Part shown: piece by piece, positions 7,337 through 15,999 of the stretch
Layout: the number at the start of each line of letters is the position of its first letter
Numbering within the stretch: the first letter of the stretch is position 1
Source: Candidatus Lustribacter telmatis
Lineage (GTDB): Bacteria > Vulcanimicrobiota > Vulcanimicrobiia > Vulcanimicrobiales > Vulcanimicrobiaceae
Length of the DNA stretch: 59,772 nt
Assembly (NCBI GenBank): GCA_003164045.1
Contig: PLRU01000007.1
Coordinates: 20,853 to 80,624 of the forward strand
Reading direction: 5' to 3'
The notes under the pieces: generated by a model
Seen by the model: only the letters and a program-made list of their open reading frames with translations
Databases searched by the model: none
What the model was told of the DNA's origin: nothing
Program-made: the position numbers and the translations under genes

Positions 7337-8248
7337 CTAGGCCGACTGTGCGATGCGGCCGCGATAGCCGAGCATGGCGGTGAACGCGGTGACGAGTTCG
7401 GGGTCGAACTGCGTGCCGCTGCCGGCGAGGAGTTCGGCCATGGCCTCGTTGGTCGAGTAGGCCTTGCGGTACGGGCGGGCCAGCGTCATCGTGTGGAAGG
7501 CGTCGGCGATGGCGACGATCCGGCTTTCGAGCGGGATCTCTTCGTGGGCCGTGCCGGCGGGGTAACCGCGACCATCGAACCATTCGCGTTGGGCACGGAC
7601 GAGCGGGGCGATTTCGGCCAAGGCCGGCATCGCAGCCAGCGTCTCGGCGCCGATCGTGGGATAGCTCTGAACTTCGTCGCGCTCGGCGGCAGTGAGCGGC
7701 ATCGGCTTATTCATGATCGAGCGCGAGATGCGCATCTTGCCGAGGTCGTGGAGCCGCGCGGTGAGCGTGACGCGAGCGACGGTGGCATCATCGAGACCCA
7801 TGGTCACGGCGAGGCGAGTCGCGAATTCGGCGGTGAGTTCGCTGTGGTCGGCAAGGAACGGATCGTGCAGGCGCAGGGCCGCAACGAGACCGTCGGCGAG
7901 CGACGAAGCATGTGGATCGAGCGTGCTCTGAGCGGAAGCCATGGCACCGGAGGTGCGCAGATAATCGAGGGCTTCTTGACGGAGCTTGTTGGCGAACTTG
8001 ACGCGGTCGGCAAACGCATCGCCGGGGAGCGTCATCTGATGGAGCACGTTGTCGAGCGTGCCAAGGATTTCTTCACCGCTCGGCATTCCGCGTTCAAAGT
8101 CGATCCAGGCGCGAACCCGGCGCGGATTGTTCGTGCGTTGAGCCTCAGCAACGATTTTCACACAAGAATCGATCGTGTGAGCGGCCCAGGGCAGCGAACG
8201 GTACAACGACTGCGGTAGTGATTCGAGAACGTCGCGTGAGACGGTCAT
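7337..8248 (-). CDS. HD-GYP paralogue with degenerate active site
   Basis: 303 residues: about 120 N-terminal residues of unknown fold, then an HD-GYP-type domain. LHDLGK, WFDGRGYP and IADAFHTMT are intact, but the other metal ligands have changed. The HP motif reads SYP instead of RHP, and the HHE motif reads AQREWFDGRGYP, losing both histidines. Family knowledge says these histidines bind the di-metal centre, so catalysis is unlikely and a binding or scaffolding role is inferred. The start at 8248 was chosen for GGAAGAAG five bases upstream; in-frame ATGs at 8263 and 8287 are alternatives. The one at 8287 lies four bases after the stop of a 26-residue ORF. Downstream lies the intact paralogue. 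Confidence 0.88.
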   Translation of the reverse strand: MTVSRDVLESLPQSLYRSLPWAAHTIDSCVKIVAEAQRTNNPRRVRAWIDFERGMPSGEEILGTLDNVLHQMTLPGDAFADRVKFANKLRQEALDYLRTSGAMASAQSTLDPHASSLADGLVAALRLHDPFLADHSELTAEFATRLAVTMGLDDATVARVTLTARLHDLGKMRISRSIMNKPMPLTAAERDEVQSYPTIGAETLAAMPALAEIAPLVRAQREWFDGRGYPAGTAHEEIPLESRIVAIADAFHTMTLARPYRKAYSTNEAMAELLAGSGTQFDPELVTAFTAMLGYRGRIAQSA

Positions 8249-8291
8249 CTCATCTTCTTCCATTGAAGCGAAAGCAGTGTGAAACATTTTC

Positions 8292-8372
8292 TTAGCCGAT
8301 GGGGGGGATGAGCGTGATCGAGATTGTGATGAAGAGAGCGGCAAGAGCGCTAACTTTAGCGAGCAATTTCAC
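8292..8372 (-). CDS. Small hydrophobic peptide (26 residues)
   Basis: A GTG-initiated ORF of 26 codons begins MKLLAKVSALAALF and continues hydrophobic to IPPIG. It looks like a signal peptide or single membrane segment with two N-terminal lysines. GAGG lies seven bases upstream of the GTG. Its TAA is followed four bases later by an ATG in frame with the degenerate HD-GYP protein, so the two may be translationally coupled. It sits between the MalT-like regulator and the HD-GYP genes on the same strand. It is too short for homology judgement and could be a leader peptide, a small membrane protein or a peptide signal. Confidence 0.45.
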   Translation of the reverse strand: MKLLAKVSALAALFITISITLIPPIG

Positions 8373-8464
8373 AGCGGAACCTCATAAAGCAGAGTGGTCC
8401 ACCAGATCGTAATCGCGATTCGAAGAAGCTCATCTCCCAAGAAGTGGGGAGATCGTGACAAGGC

Positions 8465-10993
8465 CTACTCGAGCCAGCCCATATCCTGAGCGTAGGCAAC
8501 GGCGGCCGCGCGCCCCGAACAGCCGATCTTTGAACAGGCCGACTTAAGGTGGCTCAAGACGGTGTGGCTCGACCTCCCAAGCCGATCGGCAACGTCAGCT
8601 GTCGTACCGCCTTTGCGCAAGGCACGGAGGACCTCCAACTCAGTGCGGGTGAGCTGTGTAATTGTCGCCGGCGCGAGCACCTGTCTCAAGAAACGGGCGT
8701 GCCCATCTAGTTGGAGCGCGACTAGGGGTTCTGTCAGTTGCGTAAGTTGGCGAGCCGTCGTGGTCTGCCGCGAAGTAGAACAGATCGTAGTGATCACGGT
8801 GAGAAGACTAGCATCGCGAGATGTGACCACGGAAAAATCGGGTGTCGGAGCGCGGCGAGCGACCCGGCCACGACCAATTAACCACTGCCCAAGGGCATGG
8901 TAAACTTGAGCATATGCGAGCAACCGACGACTCTCGAAGTCGCTGTCGGCTGTGACTAAAATTGGTCGTCCAAGCAAGGATGCCGCCTCGTCCCGTTTCG
9001 TCGTGGCCAGCATCAGCCCAAGCAAAGACTCTTTGAAAACCCGTTCCGATTGCGATAGCCGATCGGGGTCAAGCGACGACAACATACTGATGGCAAGTGA
9101 GTCATTCCCTCGCCCCACCGCCCGAATTACCTTCGCAAATTGTAGCCACATGACATTGCGCGAGCTTCGTTCTGCCCCAAGTTCAATAAGTTGCCTCTCG
9201 CTCGTCTCGTAGAGCTCGTCATCCCCTTGATCGGCAGCAATTGCAAGTTGGCACTCGAGTCCGTGCACTTGCATTGATCGATCACCGGCGGCAATCGCAT
9301 AACGGGTGCATGCTTCCGCGTACCTTCGCATCAATAACGTGTCGGGATAGAGAGCCGACGCAACTGCTTGCAACACACTGTAGCCACGGGCCGCAATGAC
9401 ATCCAGACCGACGGAGTGCGCAAGCTGAACGCTTTCGGTCGCGTATCCTTCGGCGATCATAGGCTCGCCAAGACACCAATGAGCATACGCAAGTCGATGA
9501 CTTGTGACTGCCCGAACCTCTACGGATCCTGCATCCAATGCATTTGAGCAGAAGCCTATCGCGTCGCGCGCTATCAGGGTTTCGCCAGCCATGGCTCCAG
9601 CGGCAGCGAGTAAGGCCGCCGAACTCAAACGCACCGACGGCTGCATGTGCTCGTCGATCATCAGATTCCGAAGCATCTCAATCGCATCCTTTGGACGCGA
9701 AACGTTAATTGCCAACGTCGCGGATTGCAATACCAGCGCACCACGCATTTCGTGACTAAGATCGCCATCGAGCGCCTTCTCGATTTCTCTTTTTGCTACT
9801 GCGTACGCACCATCGATAGATAGCGCAAATCCTCGGAGCCCAGTAACAACGGGATGGTCTCGATAGGGACGTGGAAAACGACTCAGTACCGCAAGGATGT
9901 CAGAGCGGCGCCCGTTTTCAAGTCGATCTATGCCGTGGCGCGTAAGTAGCGATATCGCCGATTCCCATGCTTCAGCACGCATATGCATGGCTATCGCACC
10001 GTCAACGTCTCCGAACCGCTCCAAGGCTCGAGCAAGTCGGCCGACCAACGCTAAATGTCGTTCATGGTCCGCCTGACTTCGCTCCAGAATAAATTCGCGA
10101 AAAAGCTCGTGCAGCCTAAAAAGACCGTTACCGAGTCGCGATAACAACGGCAGTCGTAAGTGAAGGCGCTCGAGGGTTAAGCGCGACTCGGGAAAGCCCG
10201 CAGCACCTAAAATTCGCGGGCGCAGTTCGCTCAAATGAGCGGCGGCCTCAAAGAAGTGCTGATCGTCGGATGTTAGCTGTGACCAGACCTGTTCTTCTAT
10301 GAACTCGAAAAGTACAACTCGCGTGCGTATGCGTAGCGACGGCAACGCACGCGTCCGTTCCCAAGCACCAAGCGAAAGACGCACCGCGAGAGGCCAACCA
10401 CCAACATCGGTGACGAGCTCCTGAATGGAACCGTCGTCAATGATGACATTTAAAGCACGCGCAATCGCCGCGCCTTCAGCGACTTCAAACGAAAGATCTT
10501 CGGCCGTTACTGGCAACGTCATGTAATCGCGCGCCAGCCATGTGCCGACGGGCAGCTCCGGCGTTTCACGAGAAATAATCACCCATCGCACGCTCGGCAC
10601 CGTGGCTTCGATCACATGACGCACAAAACGAAGAGCGGATGGGTCCGTACAAACTCGCTGAAAATCCTCAAAAACGATTGGCAGTTCGACGCCGCGCAAT
10701 CTGCCCGAACACCAGTTGGCTAAATGCTCGCGGTTCTCGTCAGTTTGCGGCCGCGCGAGATATGCACTAAGCGCCCGCATCGATCGCGGGGATATCTTTT
10801 CTATAAGGAGACGCGCAAGCGTCTCAGTTGTTGCACCATCCTCCGGAAGATCGATCCAGTGCGCCGAGCTACCAAAGGCGTCTGAGGCGGCTTCACTCTT
10901 CCCAAAGCCCGCCGGCGCGATCAGCATCGCAACTCCGCGGTTGGCGGAGTTTTGAAGCGTTTCACTTATCCGTTCGCGCGGATAAATTGACAT
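8465..10993 (-). CDS. MalT-like STAND/LuxR transcriptional regulator
   Basis: Large regulator of 842 residues. Residues 23-33 carry a P-loop (LIAPAGFGKSE) of a STAND-type NTPase, with VFEDFQR as a Walker B-like stretch near residue 110 and VISRE further on. The middle is helical and TPR-like. The last 65 residues form a LuxR helix-turn-helix (LTRTELEVLRALRKGGT, then VADRLGRSSHTVLSHLKSACSKIG). MalT-type proteins bind an inducer and ATP, oligomerise and activate transcription; the inducer here is unknown. It begins MSIYPRERISETL, standard for the family. It is divergent from a second MalT-like gene, with 362 bases between. GC is lower than in the flanking housekeeping genes. Confidence 0.9.
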   Translation of the reverse strand: MSIYPRERISETLQNSANRGVAMLIAPAGFGKSEAASDAFGSSAHWIDLPEDGATTETLARLLIEKISPRSMRALSAYLARPQTDENREHLANWCSGRLRGVELPIVFEDFQRVCTDPSALRFVRHVIEATVPSVRWVIISRETPELPVGTWLARDYMTLPVTAEDLSFEVAEGAAIARALNVIIDDGSIQELVTDVGGWPLAVRLSLGAWERTRALPSLRIRTRVVLFEFIEEQVWSQLTSDDQHFFEAAAHLSELRPRILGAAGFPESRLTLERLHLRLPLLSRLGNGLFRLHELFREFILERSQADHERHLALVGRLARALERFGDVDGAIAMHMRAEAWESAISLLTRHGIDRLENGRRSDILAVLSRFPRPYRDHPVVTGLRGFALSIDGAYAVAKREIEKALDGDLSHEMRGALVLQSATLAINVSRPKDAIEMLRNLMIDEHMQPSVRLSSAALLAAAGAMAGETLIARDAIGFCSNALDAGSVEVRAVTSHRLAYAHWCLGEPMIAEGYATESVQLAHSVGLDVIAARGYSVLQAVASALYPDTLLMRRYAEACTRYAIAAGDRSMQVHGLECQLAIAADQGDDELYETSERQLIELGAERSSRNVMWLQFAKVIRAVGRGNDSLAISMLSSLDPDRLSQSERVFKESLLGLMLATTKRDEAASLLGRPILVTADSDFESRRLLAYAQVYHALGQWLIGRGRVARRAPTPDFSVVTSRDASLLTVITTICSTSRQTTTARQLTQLTEPLVALQLDGHARFLRQVLAPATITQLTRTELEVLRALRKGGTTADVADRLGRSSHTVLSHLKSACSKIGCSGRAAAVAYAQDMGWLE

Positions 10994-11188
10994 ACTAGGC
11001 TACCATCGACGTTCTGTCAGGGCGCGGCCAACTAACAACCGACAGAAAAGCTCGCCAGTCGTCCGTTCGCTCAGCCGTGAGTGTGTCCCACAACACAAGG
11101 AAGCAGGCTTTGCCGTCATACATTTGCGGTCCCTTTACGCTGCCCTGACAAATCCCTGACGCCGGACCAAGACAATGTTCGATGGACC

Positions 11189-11218
11189 TTGACGCGCCAA
11201 TGCTGGTAGAGCTATAGC
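11189..11218 (+). promoter_or_regulatory. Candidate sigma-70-type promoter for the second MalT-like gene
   Basis: TTGACG (11189-11194) and TATAGC (11213-11218) are separated by 18 bases in the 362-base divergent intergenic region. Transcription starting near 11225 would give a leader of about 130 bases. The leader contains a strong AGAGGAGG at about 11272 with no ATG, GTG or TTG at the right distance. No other gene was seen in 10994-11355 apart from a short out-of-frame ATG ORF at 11307 overlapping the start of the regulator. Confidence 0.35.
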
Positions 11219-11355
11219 TTGCCTAGGCCACCTTCGCTACAAGGGGAAACCGGCTTGACCCAACGCGATTTAGAGGAGGGTCCTTCAGTCTATTCCGGGA
11301 CGTCAGATGGCCAGCCCGGAACTTGCCACGCGCAGTTTGTCGACTCGGACAACAG

Positions 11356-13917
11356 ATGATCTATTCTCGCCAATCAACAGCAGCGAGACCACGCGTAACT
11401 GACCGCCTTCTCTCCGCGGCAACTTACCCGATCTCGGTGCTTATCGCCCCAGCAGGCTTTGGAAAAACCACTGCGGTTCGCGGACTTCTGGAACAGTTCG
11501 AAGAGACTATCTATGTCGTGACGCCGCAAGCAGCGACGCTCGATCAATTCATGCGGGTTTTTGCGCGCGCATGCGCGTTTCATTTTCCAGAAATGGAATC
11601 GCCACCACACGACTCAATTTCCGAAACGCAAAGCGTCGACGGTACGATCGAGCTATATTTGGCGTGGGCGCAATTCCATTTACGCCAGGCAAAATGCACA
11701 ATTGCAATCGATGACCTGCAGTTTGCTGATGGCGACTGCTCTGTTGCAACCTTCCTCAGTCGGCTTGCCGATTCCCTAAAAAGTCAAATTAAATGGGTAT
11801 TTTGCTCACGCACCCGAGGAACTCTGCCGCTAACACGATGGCAAGCATACGGCGATTCCGATGCGCCCGTTACTGCCGACGACCTTCGCATGACTCTTGA
11901 AGAGGCAAGGGCTCTCGCAAAGTCGTTAGAGAGCCCTGCCGACGCAGAGCAAATCAAAACTTGGGTAGAACAAACTCACGGCTTTCCTGTGCCCCTCGCT
12001 TACGCCATTCGACTTTCAGCGCGCCGCGGGACCGTAGAAAACATTATGGACGGCGCTCGAGCCGTCACCTTTAGTTTTCTCGCCGAACAGCTCTGGACAT
12101 CTCTTCCCGTGAAAGAACGGTACCTTCTTGAAGTCGCAGCCTTCTTGCCACCGACTCATATGCACGCAATTGAGAGAAGCGGGATCGCAGACGCTGCGCC
12201 GATCATTTCAAAGCTATGTGCTGATATTGCGTTCCTTGACCTTAGCTCGAGTGGCACTTTTACAATTCACGATCTCTTCCGCGACTTCATTCGCCAACAC
12301 CTCACTCTTAAAGGCGCTACTGTTTATCAGGACCGCATCAAAACTGCGGCAAGCATACTTCTTAGCTCGGGGTCTTACAACGAAGGATTCGAATTGCTAC
12401 TCGAGTCTGGCAACGTCGACGATCTCGTCGACTCGATCGAACGATACCCGCCGACCACTTGCGACTTGACGGTCACGCGAAGCATCGTTGCGGCCACCGC
12501 CCATCTCAAGCCCGCGCAACTTGGACTAGAGCTATTGTTCCTACAAACTGAACATTGGTCATGGCTAGGCGAGGCGCACAAATCCTACGAGCGCGCGCTA
12601 GCGATCATTGATCGCCCAAGTGCATCTTCGGCCCTATTGTTATGCGCCACTCGTTCGACATTTAAGATTGTCAACTTTGAAGGAGCGGAGGAGCATAAGC
12701 GATGGCTAAAGTTGATGCCTCCGCTTTTTCCCCGCCTAGATGAAGCAGACCGCGCGCAAGCCCGCGCTTACCAGGCGTCTCTCTTAGCCCGGTATCCCGA
12801 AACTCTTGACGATGCTCGCGACCTTATTCGACAAGTTCAGGCGGAGCTCTATTTACTTAGTCCGATCGCTCGTGTACATGCATTAATTGCAATTGGGTCA
12901 GCCTTATACTACCTCGGGGAGAGCGATGCCGCACTTCGCGCCGCTCGCGAAGCCGCAACTGTAGCGTCGTCGACCAACGACACAAGAGAAGCTGCGCGGG
13001 CGCTAAACAATTACGGCCTGATGTTGTATCACGCTTATGATCCTGAGGTAGAGACCCTATTCACGCCGCTCGCAGATGCCGTCGAACGCACCGGCTCTTG
13101 GAGATTTGCTTTGGTAAGCCATTGGCTACCGCCGCACTACTACGCGCTACAGGGCGATATTTTGAAGTCAACCGCTGCGCAGGAGCGGCAGCAGGCAATA
13201 GTTGTCAGCGAGCAGCCACTAAAGCACCAGTTGCTATCTGCCCGACGCCAGTCTGCGAACATGTGCAAGCTCATTGCCGAAGATTACGCCGCAATTATTG
13301 CGGATTTTAACTTGCTCGGAATACCACAAGAAAATGACGCCGCCTATGAGGCATTAGCGATTCTGGCAAGCGTCCACGCGTTCACGTCAAATTTTGAAGA
13401 ATGCAGCGAGGCCTTGCGGCGACTAAAGCAACTTCGGCTCTCACTTCCAACTTTTCAGCTGCACGGTGTTCGAGAGTCGCTATTCATCGAAGTCATTGCA
13501 ACGTGTGCTATTGGTCGTTGGGCTCAGGGCAAGCGCTTAAATGAGCAATATCGTGGACACATACACGGCCTCGCGCCGCTAGAAGCTACCCTATCACTGT
13601 TTTGCCAAGGCCCACCGTTCGTTAACGTCAAGGGCCCGGTCGAGGCACTCATTGGCAAGCCTTTCTTTGGCCTACCTACGTTGCTCATGACACGGGTGAT
13701 GGAACGAGAGCTAGAATATCACTCAGATCCCCTAACGCCGGCGGAAAAAGATGTATTACGTTTACTTGGGCTCGGAAACTCCAATAAAGAAATCGCAAGC
13801 CTCCGCAAACGCAGCGAACAGACGATCAAACGTCAAGTAGCTTATGTCTATAGGAAGCTAGGAGTTGAGAACCGGACGAGAGCGGTGGCGGTCGCGCGCG
13901 AACGCGGCTTGCTATAA
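11356..13917 (+). CDS. Second MalT-like STAND/LuxR transcriptional regulator
   Basis: An 853-residue regulator of the same architecture as its divergent neighbour. The P-loop is VLIAPAGFGKTT near residue 30, followed by AIDDLQFAD (Walker B-like) near 115 and VFCSRTRG (sensor-like) near 150. A long helical-repeat middle leads to a C-terminal LuxR domain: LTPAEKDVLRLLGLGNSNKEIA, then KRSEQTIKRQVAYVYRKLGVENR in pieces. ATG 11356 was chosen over TTG 11323 because the family-conserved PRVTDRLLSA segment starts a dozen residues after it. Codon usage is noticeably AT-richer than neighbouring genes, and the protein is quite diverged from its neighbour outside the signature motifs, so recent tandem duplication is unlikely. 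The inducer is unknown. It ends two bases before the convergent thioredoxin-fusion gene. Confidence 0.9.
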   Translation: MIYSRQSTAARPRVTDRLLSAATYPISVLIAPAGFGKTTAVRGLLEQFEETIYVVTPQAATLDQFMRVFARACAFHFPEMESPPHDSISETQSVDGTIELYLAWAQFHLRQAKCTIAIDDLQFADGDCSVATFLSRLADSLKSQIKWVFCSRTRGTLPLTRWQAYGDSDAPVTADDLRMTLEEARALAKSLESPADAEQIKTWVEQTHGFPVPLAYAIRLSARRGTVENIMDGARAVTFSFLAEQLWTSLPVKERYLLEVAAFLPPTHMHAIERSGIADAAPIISKLCADIAFLDLSSSGTFTIHDLFRDFIRQHLTLKGATVYQDRIKTAASILLSSGSYNEGFELLLESGNVDDLVDSIERYPPTTCDLTVTRSIVAATAHLKPAQLGLELLFLQTEHWSWLGEAHKSYERALAIIDRPSASSALLLCATRSTFKIVNFEGAEEHKRWLKLMPPLFPRLDEADRAQARAYQASLLARYPETLDDARDLIRQVQAELYLLSPIARVHALIAIGSALYYLGESDAALRAAREAATVASSTNDTREAARALNNYGLMLYHAYDPEVETLFTPLADAVERTGSWRFALVSHWLPPHYYALQGDILKSTAAQERQQAIVVSEQPLKHQLLSARRQSANMCKLIAEDYAAIIADFNLLGIPQENDAAYEALAILASVHAFTSNFEECSEALRRLKQLRLSLPTFQLHGVRESLFIEVIATCAIGRWAQGKRLNEQYRGHIHGLAPLEATLSLFCQGPPFVNVKGPVEALIGKPFFGLPTLLMTRVMERELEYHSDPLTPAEKDVLRLLGLGNSNKEIASLRKRSEQTIKRQVAYVYRKLGVENRTRAVAVARERGLL

Positions 13918-13919
13918 GG

Positions 13920-15953
13920 TCACGGCCGACTAAATTGCCAGGCGTTCCAATAATCGCGGCCTAGCGGATTGGGCTGAAACCCCGACAAGCGCGATACGAC
14001 GTATGCGCGGCGCTCGAAACCGAGCGGGACGATCGGCATTTCGGAGACGAGGCGGCTGCCGGCGTCACGGTAATAGGCAGCGCGGCGTGAGGGATCATAT
14101 TCGCGCGCACCGGCGGACTCATCTAGATCATAGGCGCGATCGCAAAAGAACATGGAGTTCCCGCCGCCCGGCGGCGTTGCAGCGCAGCCGAACAGGTACG
14201 AGCGGTCGGGGTCGAGTGCCGGCGACCATGACGTCAGCGCCAAGTCGTAGCGCGCGCTCTCGAGGATGCCGCCGCGATCCTTCGGGCCCCAAAACTCCGC
14301 TTCGGTATACGAATGGATGTGGACCGTCACGCCCGCCGCTTCCAGTTGCGATGCGATCTGCACGGCAACGTTCGCGCTGTTCCGCCACCCGCCGGCAATT
14401 GCAAGGTCCACACTGATCCCCCGATCACGCAAAAAGCTCGCGGCCTCGCGTGGATTGTATCCCGCGAGCCGACTCACGGTTCGGTAGCGCGGATCGAGCT
14501 GCACCGTGTCCGTCGGAACCAGCGTCCCGCGATACACCGCCGAGGCGAGCTTCGTTCGATTGATGGCCATGGCGATCGCCCGGCGCACGTGGACGTCGCG
14601 CAGCGCGGGCGTGTGCAAGTTGTACTGCAGGTAGTCCACCACGTTCGTCGTGCGATCGACCACCCGCGCATTCCGTATCGTGCGCGCGACATCGACGCCG
14701 AAGCCGGTCACTTCCGTCACGTCGATCGCACCCGTGCGAACCAAGAGCAGCCGAGTCTGCGCATCGGGCACGATCGCGACGTCGATGCGCGCACTCGCCG
14801 CCGGTCCACGCCAGTAGTACGGATTGCGCACGAACGACAGCCGCTGCCCGCGATCCCAACGCAACAACCGGAATGGTCCGAGCCCCACGGGATCCGTATC
14901 GAGCGAGCTCCGGTCAAGCGAGGCGTACTTCGCGGCGATGTGGCGCGGCAGAATCGCAAACGGATCGTTCGCCCCGAGCGTGAGAAACGACGCGATAAAC
15001 GGCGCCGAGGGCTCCTTCAGCCGCACGACGAGCGTGTCGGACCGCGGCACGGACCAGCCGGCAACATCCGCCACGGCCGACGTGTCGGGCACGGCGGTGC
15101 GTGGATTGCGCAAGGCGTCGATCGTGAACCCCACGTCGCGTGCATCGAACGGCGCGCCGTCGCTCCAGCGGCCGGTCCGGATCCGGTACGTGATCCGCCG
15201 ACCATCGGGCGAGATGCCGCCGTTGGCCCGCGTTGGCAGCGCCAGCGCCCGGTCGGGCACGAGCGCACCGTGGTCGTCCACGAGGAACAGATAGCCCTGA
15301 GTGATCGGTCCGAGCAGCCAACCAAACGGGGTGTTGCGGATCGTGTTGAGCGAGTTGGGCTCATCCTCGAGCACGAGGGTCGGTGGCCGGGCGACCTCAG
15401 CCGCGGCGGCCGGCGCGATCCACGAGGTTCGCTTCGGCGCCAGATAGCGCGCCTCGGCCGCGGCCATCTGGGCTTCGATCTCGGGGTTGTAGCCGAGCCA
15501 CTTCGCCCGCTCGTTCCCCTGGCCGTCGATCACCACCATCGTCGGGAAGTCCGCGACGCCGAACGCACGCGCGGCGGTTTGGTCGGGATCGAGCGCCACG
15601 CGCTCCATCGCATGGTGCTTCACGAACCCGCTCACCACGCCCGGCGGTTCGCCCACGTCCACGGAGATCACGTCCACCTCGGGATGCCGGCGCGCGAAGC
15701 GCTGGATGAGGGGGATCGACTGCTGGCACGGCTCGCACCAGGTTGCCCAGAAGTCCAGGTACGTCAGGCGACCCTTTTGCCGGTCGATGGCAAACCGGCC
15801 GCCGTCGAGCGTGGCGAGCGCCACCGGGGGCGCCGGAACGACGGCATTTTCCGCGAGGCGGGGCGCGACGAAGAACTCGAAGAGCGCGAAAAGGACGATC
15901 AGGACGGCGAGGGCATCGAGCCCACGCGCCGCCCACCGGCGAGCCGAAGACAT
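13920..15953 (-). CDS. Thioredoxin-like / peptide-binding-protein fusion
   Basis: A 677-residue membrane-anchored protein with two domains not normally joined. Residues 14-33 form one membrane segment (LAVLIVLFALFEFFVAP). Residues about 40-165 are a TlpA-like thioredoxin domain with the redox pair in FWATWCEPCQQS and a cis-Pro region DFPTMVVID. Residues about 190-677 are a family 5 extracellular solute-binding protein (DppA/OppA type: YRIRTGRWSDGAPF, VGLGPFRLLRW, NLHTPALRDVHVRRAIAMAI in pieces). The reading frame is continuous and the linker is short, so it is a true fusion and not two adjacent genes. No oligopeptide permease or ATPase lies nearby. Both domains should face outside the cytoplasm. 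Divergent from the DUF2249-Crp regulator, 46 bases apart. Confidence 0.88.
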   Translation of the reverse strand: MSSARRWAARGLDALAVLIVLFALFEFFVAPRLAENAVVPAPPVALATLDGGRFAIDRQKGRLTYLDFWATWCEPCQQSIPLIQRFARRHPEVDVISVDVGEPPGVVSGFVKHHAMERVALDPDQTAARAFGVADFPTMVVIDGQGNERAKWLGYNPEIEAQMAAAEARYLAPKRTSWIAPAAAAEVARPPTLVLEDEPNSLNTIRNTPFGWLLGPITQGYLFLVDDHGALVPDRALALPTRANGGISPDGRRITYRIRTGRWSDGAPFDARDVGFTIDALRNPRTAVPDTSAVADVAGWSVPRSDTLVVRLKEPSAPFIASFLTLGANDPFAILPRHIAAKYASLDRSSLDTDPVGLGPFRLLRWDRGQRLSFVRNPYYWRGPAASARIDVAIVPDAQTRLLLVRTGAIDVTEVTGFGVDVARTIRNARVVDRTTNVVDYLQYNLHTPALRDVHVRRAIAMAINRTKLASAVYRGTLVPTDTVQLDPRYRTVSRLAGYNPREAASFLRDRGISVDLAIAGGWRNSANVAVQIASQLEAAGVTVHIHSYTEAEFWGPKDRGGILESARYDLALTSWSPALDPDRSYLFGCAATPPGGGNSMFFCDRAYDLDESAGAREYDPSRRAAYYRDAGSRLVSEMPIVPLGFERRAYVVSRLSGFQPNPLGRDYWNAWQFSRP

Positions 15954-15999
15954 GTTTCCCGGAGGTTCGCACCTATCGCAACGCGCATCCTACTCCTCG

